A stretch of 45,153 nucleotides of DNA from Chitinophaga pinensis (GCA_945897725.1 CAMDFR010000019.1:1-45153); one strand, 5' to 3'. Counted from the stretch's first letter, positions 25,644-34,038 are shown. The notes: generated by a model not told the origin, from the letters alone. A program made the numbers and translations.

Positions 25644-26369
25644 TTAAAAATATTTTTTAAGCAAACGATCTAAATCGGCTGGAACATCGATAGAATCAGC
25701 CTCTAAATCAGTTTCAATTAAATGAATAGGGTAGTTGTTTTCTAACCAACGCAATTGTTCTAGCATTTCTATTTGTTCATACACGCCAGCTCCTAACTTT
25801 ACAATTTCTAAGAGTACTTCTTTACGATAGGCATACAAACCAATATGCTTGTAGAACTGAATCTTGGCTGCCTCGTTTCTTTGAAATGGAATCGCTGCAC
25901 GACTAAAGTATAGCGCTTTGTTTGTGACACTTTTTACGACTTTAATAATATTAGGATTGTCGATATAGGCTTTGTCTATAATAGGTTTAATAAGCGTAGC
26001 AATTTGTATTTGCGGGTCTTTAAAAGCCTGAATCAGCATTGTGAATAAGGCAGGATCTACAAAGGGTTCATCACCTTGTATATTAATGATTATTTCAAAT
26101 TGGTCTGACAAATTTTCTATGACTTCAGCACAACGCTCTGTCCCATTTTGATGAGTCGTAGAAGTCATCATGACATCTCCTCCAATTTGCAAGACATGAT
26201 CATATATTTTGTCATCGTCGGTGGCCACAATAATCTTGCTAAACAGCGTACATTGTTTTGCTTGCTCGTACACCCTTTGTATCATGGTTTTCCCTGCAAT
26301 ATCAATCAAAGGTTTAGCGGGAAACCTTGTTGATGCATAGCGAGCAGGAATGATACCAAGTATTTTCAT
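25644..26369 (-). CDS. kdsB: 3-deoxy-manno-octulosonate cytidylyltransferase
   Basis: A 241-residue enzyme that activates Kdo as CMP-Kdo for lipopolysaccharide core synthesis. It begins MKILGIIPARYASTRFPAKPL, the nucleotide-binding motif of CMP-sugar synthetases. IIINIQGDEPFVDP (metal-binding) and YKHIGLYAYRKEVLL follow, and EQIEMLEQLRWLEN is the usual C-terminal helix. The longest frame starts at a TTG (26378), but the ATG at 26369 matches family starts. It lies 24 bases after the processing-protease gene, probably as one operon. Confidence 0.96.
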   Translation of the reverse strand: MKILGIIPARYASTRFPAKPLIDIAGKTMIQRVYEQAKQCTLFSKIIVATDDDKIYDHVLQIGGDVMMTSTTHQNGTERCAEVIENLSDQFEIIINIQGDEPFVDPALFTMLIQAFKDPQIQIATLIKPIIDKAYIDNPNIIKVVKSVTNKALYFSRAAIPFQRNEAAKIQFYKHIGLYAYRKEVLLEIVKLGAGVYEQIEMLEQLRWLENNYPIHLIETDLEADSIDVPADLDRLLKKYF

Positions 26370-26393
26370 GTCAAACAAAAATGAAATTATAAT

Positions 26394-28028
26394 TTATTTT
26401 TCCTTTTTCAGTTGTTCTACCGCTTTCAAAAACATGACGTCGGATTGATTTAAGACTGGGTACAAGCCATCATTCTGCCATTTTTCCTTGGCAATATATG
26501 CTTTCAGTGTATTTCTCAATAAGGAATCAATATTCTTTAGTGCTGCCTCGTTTTTCTCTACTCCTTTCGCGTAGGCATAACTTAAAAAATCATTCAACAT
26601 CACATTATCCAATACAAATGATCTATTAAAATCTGCTGCGGACTTATAATTGAGGTAAATACCATCATTGGTGCCATATCTATTAATCACATAGTCTGGG
26701 ATAAATCTTCTGAAATCTGCTAGATAATTGTATTTGATGCTGGTATCATAAGGAACAAAAATATCGGGTGTAATGCCACCACCAGCATATACTTTTCTAC
26801 CGGCATCGGTAAAGTAGACAACGCTATCTTTGGTATGCACACTGTCGCCATTAAAAAACTCGCCGTTATTATATCTTTCTAGAATATCGTTATAGTAATC
26901 TTCTGTGTTTTTACCATAATTTCTTTGAATGCATCTGCCACTCGGTGTATAATATCTTGCTATTGTTAAGCGTAAAGCGGAGCCATCATTTAGTTTGTAT
27001 TGCTCTTGCACCAGACCTTTGCCAAAAGAACGACGACCTATGATGGTTCCTCTATCATGATCTTGAATGGCCCCAGACAATATTTCACTTGCTGAAGCAC
27101 TTCCTTCGTCCATTAAAATACATAAGGCACCTTCTTCAAATTGTCCTTGTTTGGTCGCCACATAATCTTGTCTCGGAAAAGCATTTCCTTTGGTATATAC
27201 CACCAATTGTTTACCACCAATCAATTCGTCTACGATGTCCACCGCTGCTTGCAAATAACCACCTGGATTTTGTCGCAAGTCAACAATCAATTTCTTAACG
27301 CCTTGTTGTTTCAATTCATACAATTTTTTTCCAAATTCATCGGTAGTAGTGGCACTAAAACGATTGATTTTGATATAGCCAATTTCTTTATCTACCATGT
27401 AAGATACATCAACACTTATCAATGGAATTTTATCCCGTGTAATAATATAATCTAGTAATCTATGCTCGCCTCGTCGCATGACAGCCACCTTCACTTTTGT
27501 TCCTTTTTCGCCACGCAATTTATGCATCACATCCTCGTTTGTTAGTTTTTTACCTGCAACAATCGTGTCGTTTATTTTAATAATTTTATCACCAGATTTT
27601 ATGCCCGCCAGTTCAGAAGGACCGCCACTGATAGCATTGGCAACCAGTAAGGTATCGGCCACTATTCTAAATTCAATGCCAACACCTTCAAAATTTCCTT
27701 GCATATCTTCGTCCACCTCTTCCATTTCGCGACGTGGAATGTATACAGAGTGTGGATCTAGCTTAGAGAGATAGCTTATGATGATATCCTCTTCTAATTG
27801 TTCTGAATTCAAGGTGTCCACATATTTTTGATTCACATAATTTATAATCTCATTCAATTTCGAATATTGCGTGGCGCCAGAAGTACTGCCAGCACTGCCA
27901 TTCGATGCCCTACTAATGAAGATGCCTAGCTGTACACCAACTATCATCACGATGGCAAAAGCCAGGGGTAATAAAAAAGAATATTTTTTCTTAGGAGGTG
28001 TTACCTGATCCGGATTGATTTCGTTCAC
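26394..28028 (-). CDS. C-terminal processing peptidase (S41 family)
   Basis: A 544-residue periplasmic serine protease. It has an N-terminal membrane anchor (about 17-40) and a PDZ domain (about 90-185, with GVGIEFRIVADTLLV and KSGDKIIKINDTIV). The S41 catalytic domain has Ser312 in GSASASEIL and Lys337 in RRSFGKGLVQ, exactly 25 residues apart as in E. coli Prc. It removes or trims C-terminal tails of envelope proteins. The C-terminal helical part (about 445-544) is typical of Bacteroidota Prc homologues. It has its own -7 box and precedes kdsB. Confidence 0.94.
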   Translation of the reverse strand: MNEINPDQVTPPKKKYSFLLPLAFAIVMIVGVQLGIFISRASNGSAGSTSGATQYSKLNEIINYVNQKYVDTLNSEQLEEDIIISYLSKLDPHSVYIPRREMEEVDEDMQGNFEGVGIEFRIVADTLLVANAISGGPSELAGIKSGDKIIKINDTIVAGKKLTNEDVMHKLRGEKGTKVKVAVMRRGEHRLLDYIITRDKIPLISVDVSYMVDKEIGYIKINRFSATTTDEFGKKLYELKQQGVKKLIVDLRQNPGGYLQAAVDIVDELIGGKQLVVYTKGNAFPRQDYVATKQGQFEEGALCILMDEGSASASEILSGAIQDHDRGTIIGRRSFGKGLVQEQYKLNDGSALRLTIARYYTPSGRCIQRNYGKNTEDYYNDILERYNNGEFFNGDSVHTKDSVVYFTDAGRKVYAGGGITPDIFVPYDTSIKYNYLADFRRFIPDYVINRYGTNDGIYLNYKSAADFNRSFVLDNVMLNDFLSYAYAKGVEKNEAALKNIDSLLRNTLKAYIAKEKWQNDGLYPVLNQSDVMFLKAVEQLKKEK

Positions 28029-28057
28029 GTGCTAATGGTATTAAATGAATACTAGCT

Positions 28058-28065
28058 CAAAACTA
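28058..28065 (-). promoter_or_regulatory. TAnnTTTG -7 box for the S41 peptidase gene
   Basis: On the minus strand it reads TAGTTTTG, exact consensus, about 30 bases upstream of the ATG at 28028. Confidence 0.45.
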
Positions 28066-28163
28066 TAAATAGTTTTCGATATGCCTTTGTTTTTTTATCC
28101 TAAGAAAATTATCTCGATACGCTGTTGAAGTTTTTCTAGAAATAAAGTGTCTTAGAGCTTTTC

Positions 28164-28352
28164 CTGCTTTTCGCTCTATCTTTTTTAGAGACAGAAAAAA
28201 GGATGTCGCTGCAATCAGGGCTAGGGCATTTCGATATCATGCAGTGCAAAGAGATGCCGCGTGAGGGAATGGAGCAAGTACCCCCGATTTTTCAGCGGGG
28301 TACTGTGGAATGCCCGACCGAGCTTACTGGCTCTTGAAGCTCGGACACGCCA
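28164..28352 (+). repeat. Structured dispersed-repeat element, copy B
   Basis: The left part (28164-28222) shares the repeat core at 3364-3432. The right part folds on paper into nested and adjacent stems: GGGCATT (28224-28230) with AATGCCC (28309-28315), enclosing GTACCCC (28278-28284) with GGGGTAC (28297-28303), followed by CCGAGCTT (28318-28325) with AAGCTCGG (28337-28344). The GC content is well above its surroundings. From memory it resembles intergenic repeats of many Bacteroidota, ending in GGACACGCC. Its role is unknown. Confidence 0.55.
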
Positions 28353-28431
28353 TATTTTAAGAAAAAAGTTGATTTATAAACCTTCTCTTATTCTAAATAA
28401 TGCATTCTATGCATTGTTATTAATTATGGCT

Positions 28432-28439
28432 TAATTTTG
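28432..28439 (+). promoter_or_regulatory. TAnnTTTG -7 box for the T9SS surface protein gene
   Basis: TAATTTTG, exact consensus, 30 bases before the ATG at 28470. A TTG at 28414-28416 could be the -33 element, though its 15-base spacing is a little short. Confidence 0.5.
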
Positions 28440-28469
28440 AGCTATTACTCAATCTAAATAAAACAACTG

Positions 28470-30332
28470 ATGAATCATTCATTACAAAAAATGCTCTTTT
28501 CCTTGATTGTAATTTTATCGTTTCAATTTGGCGCCAATGCACAAGTCACTAATGTTGAAAGCTTTACTGCACTTGGATTTCCACCTGTGGGATGGACAAC
28601 CATTGATGGAGCAGCACCCCTTTGGAGCCGACGCACGACAGGCACTTTCCCAACTTGCTTACCATTGACAGATCCTGGCATGGCACGTTTTGCAAGCAGA
28701 ACAGCGACACTCGGTATCAGACAAACCATTGGTACCCCGCGAATAGATTATAGCGGAAGAGGTTCGGCAACGCCAACACTCAGCTTATGGGTGTACAGAG
28801 ATACTTCTCGTGGAAGTGACAGTTTAATTTTGTATGTCAATACTGCACAAACAGTTGCTGGTGCAACGGTGCTAGGTGTGATTAGCAGGAACATTAACGA
28901 TTCATTACCCGTGAGAGAGTCTGCAACAGAAGGTTGGTTTAATTATACCTTTAGCATTCCTAGTAGCTTTACTACAGATACCAATTATATTTTAGTGCAA
29001 GGTTGCGCGAATAGAGGCGCTAACATTTATATCGACTCTTTAGTATGGGATTCTTATCCACCAATATGTGCAGGAACGCCGAATGTTGGGGATTTAGTTT
29101 TAAACAAACATTTAATTTGTGGTGGTACTGGTGATGTAAATCTAAGCTTGACGAGTCCAATTGCTCTTTCTGGAATCACCTACCAATGGGCTTCTGCACC
29201 AAGTGCTGCTGGTCCATGGACAAATTTCGGTGGCAATTTCCCAACCATAAATTCAGGAACCATTACCACGACCACTTATTTTCAGTGTACGGTGACTTGC
29301 TCAGATACAAGTGCTTTGCCTTATGTAACTGCATATGATAGCTGTTTGGTAAGTACAGGTCCTATACCTGTTCTTGTATTTGATCCTATTGCTCCTGCTT
29401 TCTGTACGGGCGATGCAGGCGTTAGTGTTACGGTGAGTGGAGCGGCTACCTATGTGTGGACACCTGGGGTAACATTAAGTGATTCATTATCTGATTCTGT
29501 ATTTGCATCTCCAACAAGAAATACAAGATATACGGTGAGAGGCACAGATTCTTTTGGATGTACTGTTACGGCAAACATCAATGTAGCTGTACAAAATCCA
29601 CCAATGATTAATGTCTTTGCCTTGCCATCTGATACCGTATGCGAAGGTAATTTAGCAGTACTTACTGCCTTTGGTGGCGGCGGTGGCGGTGGAACGACTT
29701 ATGAATGGAGCGATGGTGTCTTAGGCAATAGAGATAGTATTTACCCTATGGCTGATGGTACTTATGATGTAACCGCTACTACTTCAGCAGGTTGTTCTGC
29801 AACAGCATCAATAGATATATTTGTCGTGCCTTTGACAGTGGCCGACTTCACTTATACAGTAAGCGGCACTACCGTTACCTTTACTGATAATTCATTGGGT
29901 GCTTCAGGTGTTACATGGGATTTTGGTGATGGAAATTCAAGTACTTCTGCGAATCCAGTATATACTTATTCAGCTGCGGGAACATACTCTGTAACCCTTA
30001 CTGCATTGAGTTCTGGTTGTGGTGACGATGTTATTGTTACAGATATTATTGTGAATCCAAATGGTGTTAGTGATTTAGCAAACAATCATCCTTTCCGATT
30101 AAGCGTTGCACCAAATCCTGTTGAAGATATGGCTGTGATTAACTATAGTACTACTACGACTACTTCTTTGGTGATGACAAATGCATTAGGAGAAAAAGTA
30201 TATAGCGCTGAACTGCTAGCTTCAAATAATAAGAAACAAACGATTGACATGAGTGCCATGAAAAGTGGTTTGTACTTTGTACAAATGACAAATCAATCCG
30301 CTACCAGCACGGTAAAAGTGATGAAGAAATAG
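28470..30332 (+). CDS. T9SS-secreted surface protein with adhesin-like and PKD domains
   Basis: A 620-residue secreted protein: signal peptide (residues 1-24, ending GANAQ); an N-terminal jelly-roll-like 'cleaved adhesin' type domain (about 28-200, VESFTALGFPPVGWTTID); several Ig-like/SprB-like segments; a Gly-rich stretch (residues 403-409, seven Gly); a PKD domain (TWDFGDGNSSTSANP near 483); and a T9SS sorting domain (LSVAPNPVEDMAVI from about 540, ending STVKVMKK). No enzymatic motif is visible. It probably acts in adhesion or matrix binding. A terminator follows. Confidence 0.85.
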   Translation: MNHSLQKMLFSLIVILSFQFGANAQVTNVESFTALGFPPVGWTTIDGAAPLWSRRTTGTFPTCLPLTDPGMARFASRTATLGIRQTIGTPRIDYSGRGSATPTLSLWVYRDTSRGSDSLILYVNTAQTVAGATVLGVISRNINDSLPVRESATEGWFNYTFSIPSSFTTDTNYILVQGCANRGANIYIDSLVWDSYPPICAGTPNVGDLVLNKHLICGGTGDVNLSLTSPIALSGITYQWASAPSAAGPWTNFGGNFPTINSGTITTTTYFQCTVTCSDTSALPYVTAYDSCLVSTGPIPVLVFDPIAPAFCTGDAGVSVTVSGAATYVWTPGVTLSDSLSDSVFASPTRNTRYTVRGTDSFGCTVTANINVAVQNPPMINVFALPSDTVCEGNLAVLTAFGGGGGGGTTYEWSDGVLGNRDSIYPMADGTYDVTATTSAGCSATASIDIFVVPLTVADFTYTVSGTTVTFTDNSLGASGVTWDFGDGNSSTSANPVYTYSAAGTYSVTLTALSSGCGDDVIVTDIIVNPNGVSDLANNHPFRLSVAPNPVEDMAVINYSTTTTTSLVMTNALGEKVYSAELLASNNKKQTIDMSAMKSGLYFVQMTNQSATSTVKVMKK

Positions 30333-30351
30333 TAGGTTCATCCATTAATAT

Positions 30352-30387
30352 AAAAAAGGCTTGTGACGATGGTTACAGGCCTTTTTT
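30352..30387 (+). terminator. Rho-independent terminator of the surface protein gene
   Basis: AAAAAAGGC-ttGT..AC.GGCCTTTTTT hairpin: stem about 12 pairs with one mismatch, followed by a T run. It is 20 bases past the stop. Confidence 0.8.
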
Positions 30388-30445
30388 ATTGTTTGTAATT
30401 ATAACTTATGGGGAGCTTAGTCTCTCATAAGAAACTGTTGATGTG

Positions 30446-30796
30446 TTAGTGACAATCTTCTTCGATACAAATTTCTTTCTCTACCTCAAATGTGATGTGG
30501 TGAATATTGAGGTGTAATAATTCGTGCTTACATGCCTGTTTGAGCATGGCAATTTCTTTATCATTGAGTTGGTCATTCACCAAGAGATGAGCTGTCATTG
30601 CATTCTTTGTGGTGCTCATCGCCCAAATATGTAAGTGATGTACATCGATCACTTCTTTGTGTTGTAGAATCGCCGCTTTTATTTTATCGAAACTAATATC
30701 AATGGGTACTGCGTCAATACTCAATCGTAGACTTTCTTTCAATAGACCCCAAGTGCTATAGAGTACGATAGCCATAATACAAATACTGATCAATGG
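30446..30796 (-). pseudogene. Cation diffusion facilitator gene, C-terminal fragment
   Basis: It encodes the last membrane helix and cytoplasmic domain of a CzcD/ZitB-like zinc or cobalt exporter: ISICIMAIVLYSTWGLLKESLRLSIDAVP, then the metal-sensing domain VIDVHHLHIWAMSTTKNAMTAHL. The frame remains open up to 30796 (Pro-Leu-Ile-Ser-Ile, the family's DPxISI motif), then meets a TGA and unrelated DNA. The matching N-terminal fragment lies 2.9 kb away at 33737-33970 on the same strand. About 110 residues between them are missing. It is very unlikely to be functional. Confidence 0.85.
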
Positions 30797-30823
30797 TCAG
30801 TTTTAATTCTCCTTATATTTTCG

Positions 30824-30831
30824 TATATTTG
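30824..30831 (+). promoter_or_regulatory. TAnnTTTG -7-like box near the recombinase fragment
   Basis: TATATTTG fits the consensus but lies about 120 bases before the recombinase ATG. It may have driven that gene, or be chance in AT-rich DNA. Confidence 0.2.
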
Positions 30832-30891
30832 TTGATAATCAATAGTTTATGAATCAATATGTATTTATATGAATTCATTTGAATCATCATC

Positions 30892-30912
30892 TGCGTGTGC
30901 AATGCGTGTGCA
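30892..30912 (+). repeat. Tandem 11-bp repeat upstream of the recombinase fragment
   Basis: TGCGTGTGCA occurs twice, at 30892-30901 and 30903-30912, an 11-base period, about 40 bases before the recombinase start. GC content is locally high. It may be an arm-type or accessory site for the recombinase, or a regulator site. Confidence 0.45.
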
Positions 30913-30952
30913 GATATAAAAACAAAATTGTGAACCAAAAAAATTAAATAAA

Positions 30953-31125
30953 ATGAACACAACTGTTGTACTTACATTAGACACAAGACGCAAAAAGCCA
31001 GATGGGACATGCTCTATTTTACTTCGTATGAGTAAAGATCGGGTTTCTACTCAAATTACATTACAAGTTTTTGTAAAAGAAAAAGATTGGGATGAACAAA
31101 AGCGAATTGGAAAATTCGGTCAAAC
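30953..31125 (+). pseudogene. Tyrosine recombinase (integrase), N-terminal fragment
   Basis: The first about 57 codons (MNTTVVLTLDTRRKKPDGTC, then KEKDWDEQKRIGKFGQ) match the arm-type DNA-binding domain of Bacteroidota tyrosine site-specific recombinases. The catalytic domain is absent. At 31126 the frame runs into the left end of the IS21-like element (TDHLFSEQTDH is read from the IS). The gene pointed away from the transporter fragment, as expected for an integrase at the end of an integrated element. Confidence 0.8.
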
Positions 31126-31157
31126 TGACCACCTTTTTTCGGAGCAAACTGACCACC
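31126..31157 (+). repeat. IS left terminal repeats (two 24-bp units)
   Basis: TGACCACC at 31126-31133 and 31150-31157. Between them lies TTTTTTCGGAGCAAAC. Transposase-binding sites by analogy with IS21. Confidence 0.8.
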
Positions 31158-31237
31158 TAGAGTTAATGTTTTTTTTGATGTAAAAAAAGGTTGCATTTGT
31201 GATTATAAAATTAGGTGTTTTTGGTTAACAAATCGAG

Positions 31238-31969
31238 TTAATTTTTCGACCATTTTTTTCTTAATGATTCCCCAAATAATTCAATGCGTCCTGCGCCATG
31301 AACTAAGCGATCTAAAATAGCATCTGCAATAGTTTTTTCTCCTATCACATCATACCATTGTTCTACGGGTAATTGTGATGTAATGATTGTAGAACGCTTG
31401 CCATGCCTATCTTCCAACACTTCCATCAATGCTAATCGACTCGCAGCATCAAAGGGTTGTAAACCAAAATCGTCTAGGATTAGTAAATCCTGCCTTTCAA
31501 TTTTAGATAATTCTCGGACAGCAGAACCATCTGCCTTTGCCATTTTTAGTTGAGAAAAAAGTTTTGTTGCACTAGTGTACAATACTTTAAAACCCAATTG
31601 GCAAGCTTGCTGTCCAATGGCAGAAGCTAAAAAACTTTTACCTGTTCCTGTGGAACCAGTGATTAAAACATTTTCACTTCGTTTAATAAATTCACCATCC
31701 GCTAAACGATGAACTGTGTTTTTATCCATGCCTCTTTCAGCAGTGTAGTCCAACTGCTCAATACTAGCCTTGTAACGGAACTTAGCATTTTTCATGGTTC
31801 GTTCGATAGCACGATTATGTCGATCATCCCATTCACTATTGGTTAGTAATAATGCCATTTCATCGGCGGTGAGCGTTTCGGTACTATTGCTTTCTAAACT
31901 AGTTTTAAAAGCCCTGTGCATACCTAATAGTCGCATGTGTCGCAACTTGTCTAATGTTTCTTGATTCAT
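31238..31969 (-). CDS. istB: IstB, AAA+ ATPase of the IS21-like element
   Basis: A protein of 243 residues from the ATG at 31969 (MNQETLDKLRHMRLLGM); the open frame extends 33 codons further upstream, into istA, without conservation. It is a DnaC-like helper ATPase. Walker A is GSTGTGKSFLASAIG, Walker B LLILDDFGLQPF and sensor-type TIITSQLPVEQWYD. IstB assembles on target DNA and activates the IstA transposase. It ends RLVHGAGRIELFGESLRKK, typical of the family. The gene is downstream of istA with a 49-base gap. It looks intact. Confidence 0.93.
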   Translation of the reverse strand: MNQETLDKLRHMRLLGMHRAFKTSLESNSTETLTADEMALLLTNSEWDDRHNRAIERTMKNAKFRYKASIEQLDYTAERGMDKNTVHRLADGEFIKRSENVLITGSTGTGKSFLASAIGQQACQLGFKVLYTSATKLFSQLKMAKADGSAVRELSKIERQDLLILDDFGLQPFDAASRLALMEVLEDRHGKRSTIITSQLPVEQWYDVIGEKTIADAILDRLVHGAGRIELFGESLRKKWSKN

Positions 31970-32018
31970 GTTGTTTGTTTTTGTTTGGTGATTAAAATAA
32001 TGATTGAATTGTTCTTTA

Positions 32019-33578
32019 CTAATTATAATAAGTGCTACCTCGTATATTCCTATGATTGGGCATTTCAATGCTTTCTTGTTGCTGCATTTGTTCTTCTACC
32101 GTAAGTGCATCTAATTTTTTCTCTAAAATCTGGACAATTATGGGATAGTTAAAAATGCCAAAGCCTTGCGCTCTTCTACAGGCATTAATCAAGCGTTCAG
32201 CTCCAACTCTGCGATGTAATTGTAAAATGCCTGCACAGCTTTTATAGGCTTGTTCAGGATAAGATTTATGCTCAAAAATTCCTTCGATATAAAGTCTTAC
32301 ATCAGTATGGATATTTTGTGCTTGGTTAATAAATTTAGCTGGTGTCCAATCGGATAAAAACTGATGTGCTGATGCCAAGTGTCCTACTGTAGTGCTATAA
32401 TGATAACGTTTTGCGCTACGTGGATGCTTAGCAATACATTCATAATGATAGAAGATTTCTACCCCGCTTGCCGTGTAAAGCAGCTTTACTTTTTTACCCA
32501 TAAACTGATAAGGAACACTGTAGTAATGCTTATCTATTCCTAAACAAACATGTCCGTTTTTCATTACGGTTGCCATGGCTTGTTGCTTGAGTTCATATAA
32601 AAAGTGTGGCAAGGGCTTTAACTCTTGTTGTTCAATCTCTTCAAATCGTTGTCTACGACTAAAGTTGCGCCCTTTGAAAGGTGCAGTGTTGTGGGCTTCT
32701 AGGGCTACTCTAATGGCCTGATTTAATTCTTCTAAACTGTAAAAATGTTTATCCTTCAATGGAAAATAAATTCGGCGGTAAATGATTTTTACAGCGCCCT
32801 CTACTAAAGCTTTATCCTTAGGACGATAGGCTCGAGTGGGCAATATAACTGTATTGTAGTGTTCTGCAAAATCAGCAAAAGTTTCATTGATGATAGGCTC
32901 ATAACGACTACTCTTGGTCACTGCTGCTCTTAAATTATCGGGCACAATGGCTTGTGGCGTTCCACCAAAAAAGTGCAAAGCATTTTCTGTAGCTTTAATT
33001 AAATCTTCTTTGCGTTGACTACTCACTGCTTCTACATACAACAATTGGCTACAGCCTAAAATGGCTACAAAAACTTCTACTTTGCACACTTCACCAGTAG
33101 TTTGGTCAATTACTTCCAATTTATCACCTGCATAGTCAATATACATTTTATCGCCCGCCTTGTGATGTATATGCATCGTGGTGTTGGAACGCCTACAGTA
33201 TTCTCGATAATAGATATAAAATTGGGTGACTGCATAGCCTTCTGGATGTATGGTTTTATAATTTTGCCATACCGATAAAATAGTACTGCCCTTACGCTTT
33301 AACTGACGTTCTACATCTGGCAATAATTGTTGTAACTCCTCAAATCGTACATCTTTATTCGCCAATTCAGTTTGAGCAAACTGTTGTTCCAATTCGTGGT
33401 CGGTCATGCTCAACACTCCTTCCAATGTAAGTTGTAACGCCTCGAGTTTACGAATATATCGCTTAACCGTGTTACGTGAGGTACCCGTATGTTGACTGAT
33501 TTGTAATTTACTTTTTCCTTGTAAGTAGAATTTCAGTATTTGTCTTAGTTTTGTCATAATGATTGCTTTATTTGCCAT
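32019..33578 (-). CDS. istA: IstA, DDE transposase of the IS21-like element
   Basis: A 519-residue transposase. It has an N-terminal helix-turn-helix (QISQHTGTSRNTVKRYIRKLEAL, about 23-45) and a retroviral-integrase-type catalytic core with YIDYAGDKLEV, IVPDNLRAAV and DKALVEGAVKIIYRRIY, carrying the Asp, Asp and Glu. A C-terminal beta-barrel region follows. No stop or frameshift is seen, so the element may still be mobile. The start at 33578 lies about 80 bases inside the innermost right-end repeat. Confidence 0.93.
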   Translation of the reverse strand: MANKAIIMTKLRQILKFYLQGKSKLQISQHTGTSRNTVKRYIRKLEALQLTLEGVLSMTDHELEQQFAQTELANKDVRFEELQQLLPDVERQLKRKGSTILSVWQNYKTIHPEGYAVTQFYIYYREYCRRSNTTMHIHHKAGDKMYIDYAGDKLEVIDQTTGEVCKVEVFVAILGCSQLLYVEAVSSQRKEDLIKATENALHFFGGTPQAIVPDNLRAAVTKSSRYEPIINETFADFAEHYNTVILPTRAYRPKDKALVEGAVKIIYRRIYFPLKDKHFYSLEELNQAIRVALEAHNTAPFKGRNFSRRQRFEEIEQQELKPLPHFLYELKQQAMATVMKNGHVCLGIDKHYYSVPYQFMGKKVKLLYTASGVEIFYHYECIAKHPRSAKRYHYSTTVGHLASAHQFLSDWTPAKFINQAQNIHTDVRLYIEGIFEHKSYPEQAYKSCAGILQLHRRVGAERLINACRRAQGFGIFNYPIIVQILEKKLDALTVEEQMQQQESIEMPNHRNIRGSTYYN

Positions 33579-33656
33579 TTTATTATTGTGTTTCGATGAA
33601 TGCGAAACGTCAACTTTTTTGGCGACTAAAACAACCTTTTTTTACAATCAAATTCA

Positions 33657-33736
33657 GGTGGTCAATTTGCTCCGAAAACCAGTGGTCAGTTTGGAGCGAA
33701 AATGGGTGGTCAGTTTAAAACGAAAATTGGTGGTCA
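33657..33736 (-). repeat. IS right terminal repeats (four 24-bp units)
   Basis: GGTGGTCA-like units end at 33664, 33688, 33712 and 33736, an exact 24-base spacing, with the internal consensus TTTGnnnCGAAAA. The outermost unit gives the terminal CA. Confidence 0.8.
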
Positions 33737-33970
33737 ACTTCGCCGTTTTTTCCACTTACTCAATTGAAAGGCAAAAAGTGATAATCCAAGGGTAGCCACA
33801 TCGGAAAGGTTATGACCAGCATCTGATAATAAGGCCAAAGAATTCGTAAAAAATCCTGTAGAGAATTCAATGATAACAAAAAGGATATTGAGCACAATAC
33901 CCACTACAAAAGCCCTCGTTAAGTTGCTTATTTTATGTTGATGGTGATGGTGTGCATGATCATGTGCCAT
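33737..33970 (-). pseudogene. Cation diffusion facilitator gene, N-terminal fragment
   Basis: About 77 codons from ATG 33970. A His-rich leader (MAHDHAHHHHQHK), the first membrane helix and the metal-site helix NSLALLSDAGHNLSDVATLG, with the canonical His/Asp ligands (xxSDAxHxxxD), match CzcD/ZitB-type exporters. The frame then passes KWKKRRS and stops at the TGA formed by the IS terminus. The C-terminal fragment is at 30446-30796. Loss of the whole middle part makes the transporter inactive. Confidence 0.87.
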
Positions 33971-34038
33971 GGTTCAAAAGAATTAATCAACGCACGACTA
34001 TCAAACGCTGCGTTTATTCAATGAGCGTATTTCTATTT

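Larger units (their letters stand above)
28029..28469. other. Gene-free 441-bp stretch
   Basis: Divergent intergenic region between the S41 peptidase and a T9SS protein. No gene is supported. It holds the peptidase promoter box at the left, a structured repeat-like element in the middle (about 28131-28360) and the T9SS-protein promoter box at the right (28432-28439). Confidence 0.7.
31126..33736 (-). mobile_element. IS21-family insertion sequence (2,611 bp)
   Basis: It contains istA and istB in the same orientation, as in IS21. Its ends read 5'-TGACCACC inward on both sides, so the element has the family's terminal TG...CA. The right end has four copies and the left end two copies of TGACCAC-type repeats on an exact 24-base period. 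The flanks show no target-site duplication (left ...GTCAAAC, right ACTTCGC). The flanking DNA is of different origin: recombinase gene on the left, transporter gene on the right. Confidence 0.88.

Noticed and set aside
26370..26378. TTG start three codons upstream in kdsB
   Set aside because: The ATG at 26369 gives the usual family N-terminus MKILGIIPARY; the extra residues are not conserved.
30794..30812. TGGTCAGTTTTAA next to the transporter fragment, considered as the end of a second IS copy
   Set aside because: Only about 10 bases match one internal IS repeat, and the orientation and inner sequence do not continue the match. Three of the bases belong to the transporter codon Pro.
31970..32068. 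Upstream extension of istB by 33 codons
   Set aside because: It overlaps the end of istA, and the recognised IstB sequence begins at MNQETLDKL.
33657..33736. Regular 24-bp repeats considered as a CRISPR array
   Set aside because: There are only four imperfect units without true spacers, and they lie at the end of an IS21-like element with matching units at its other end. They are transposase-binding repeats.
33559..33795. 78-codon plus-strand frame across the IS right end
   Set aside because: It is made of the terminal repeats read as protein and overlaps istA and the transporter fragment. No family features.
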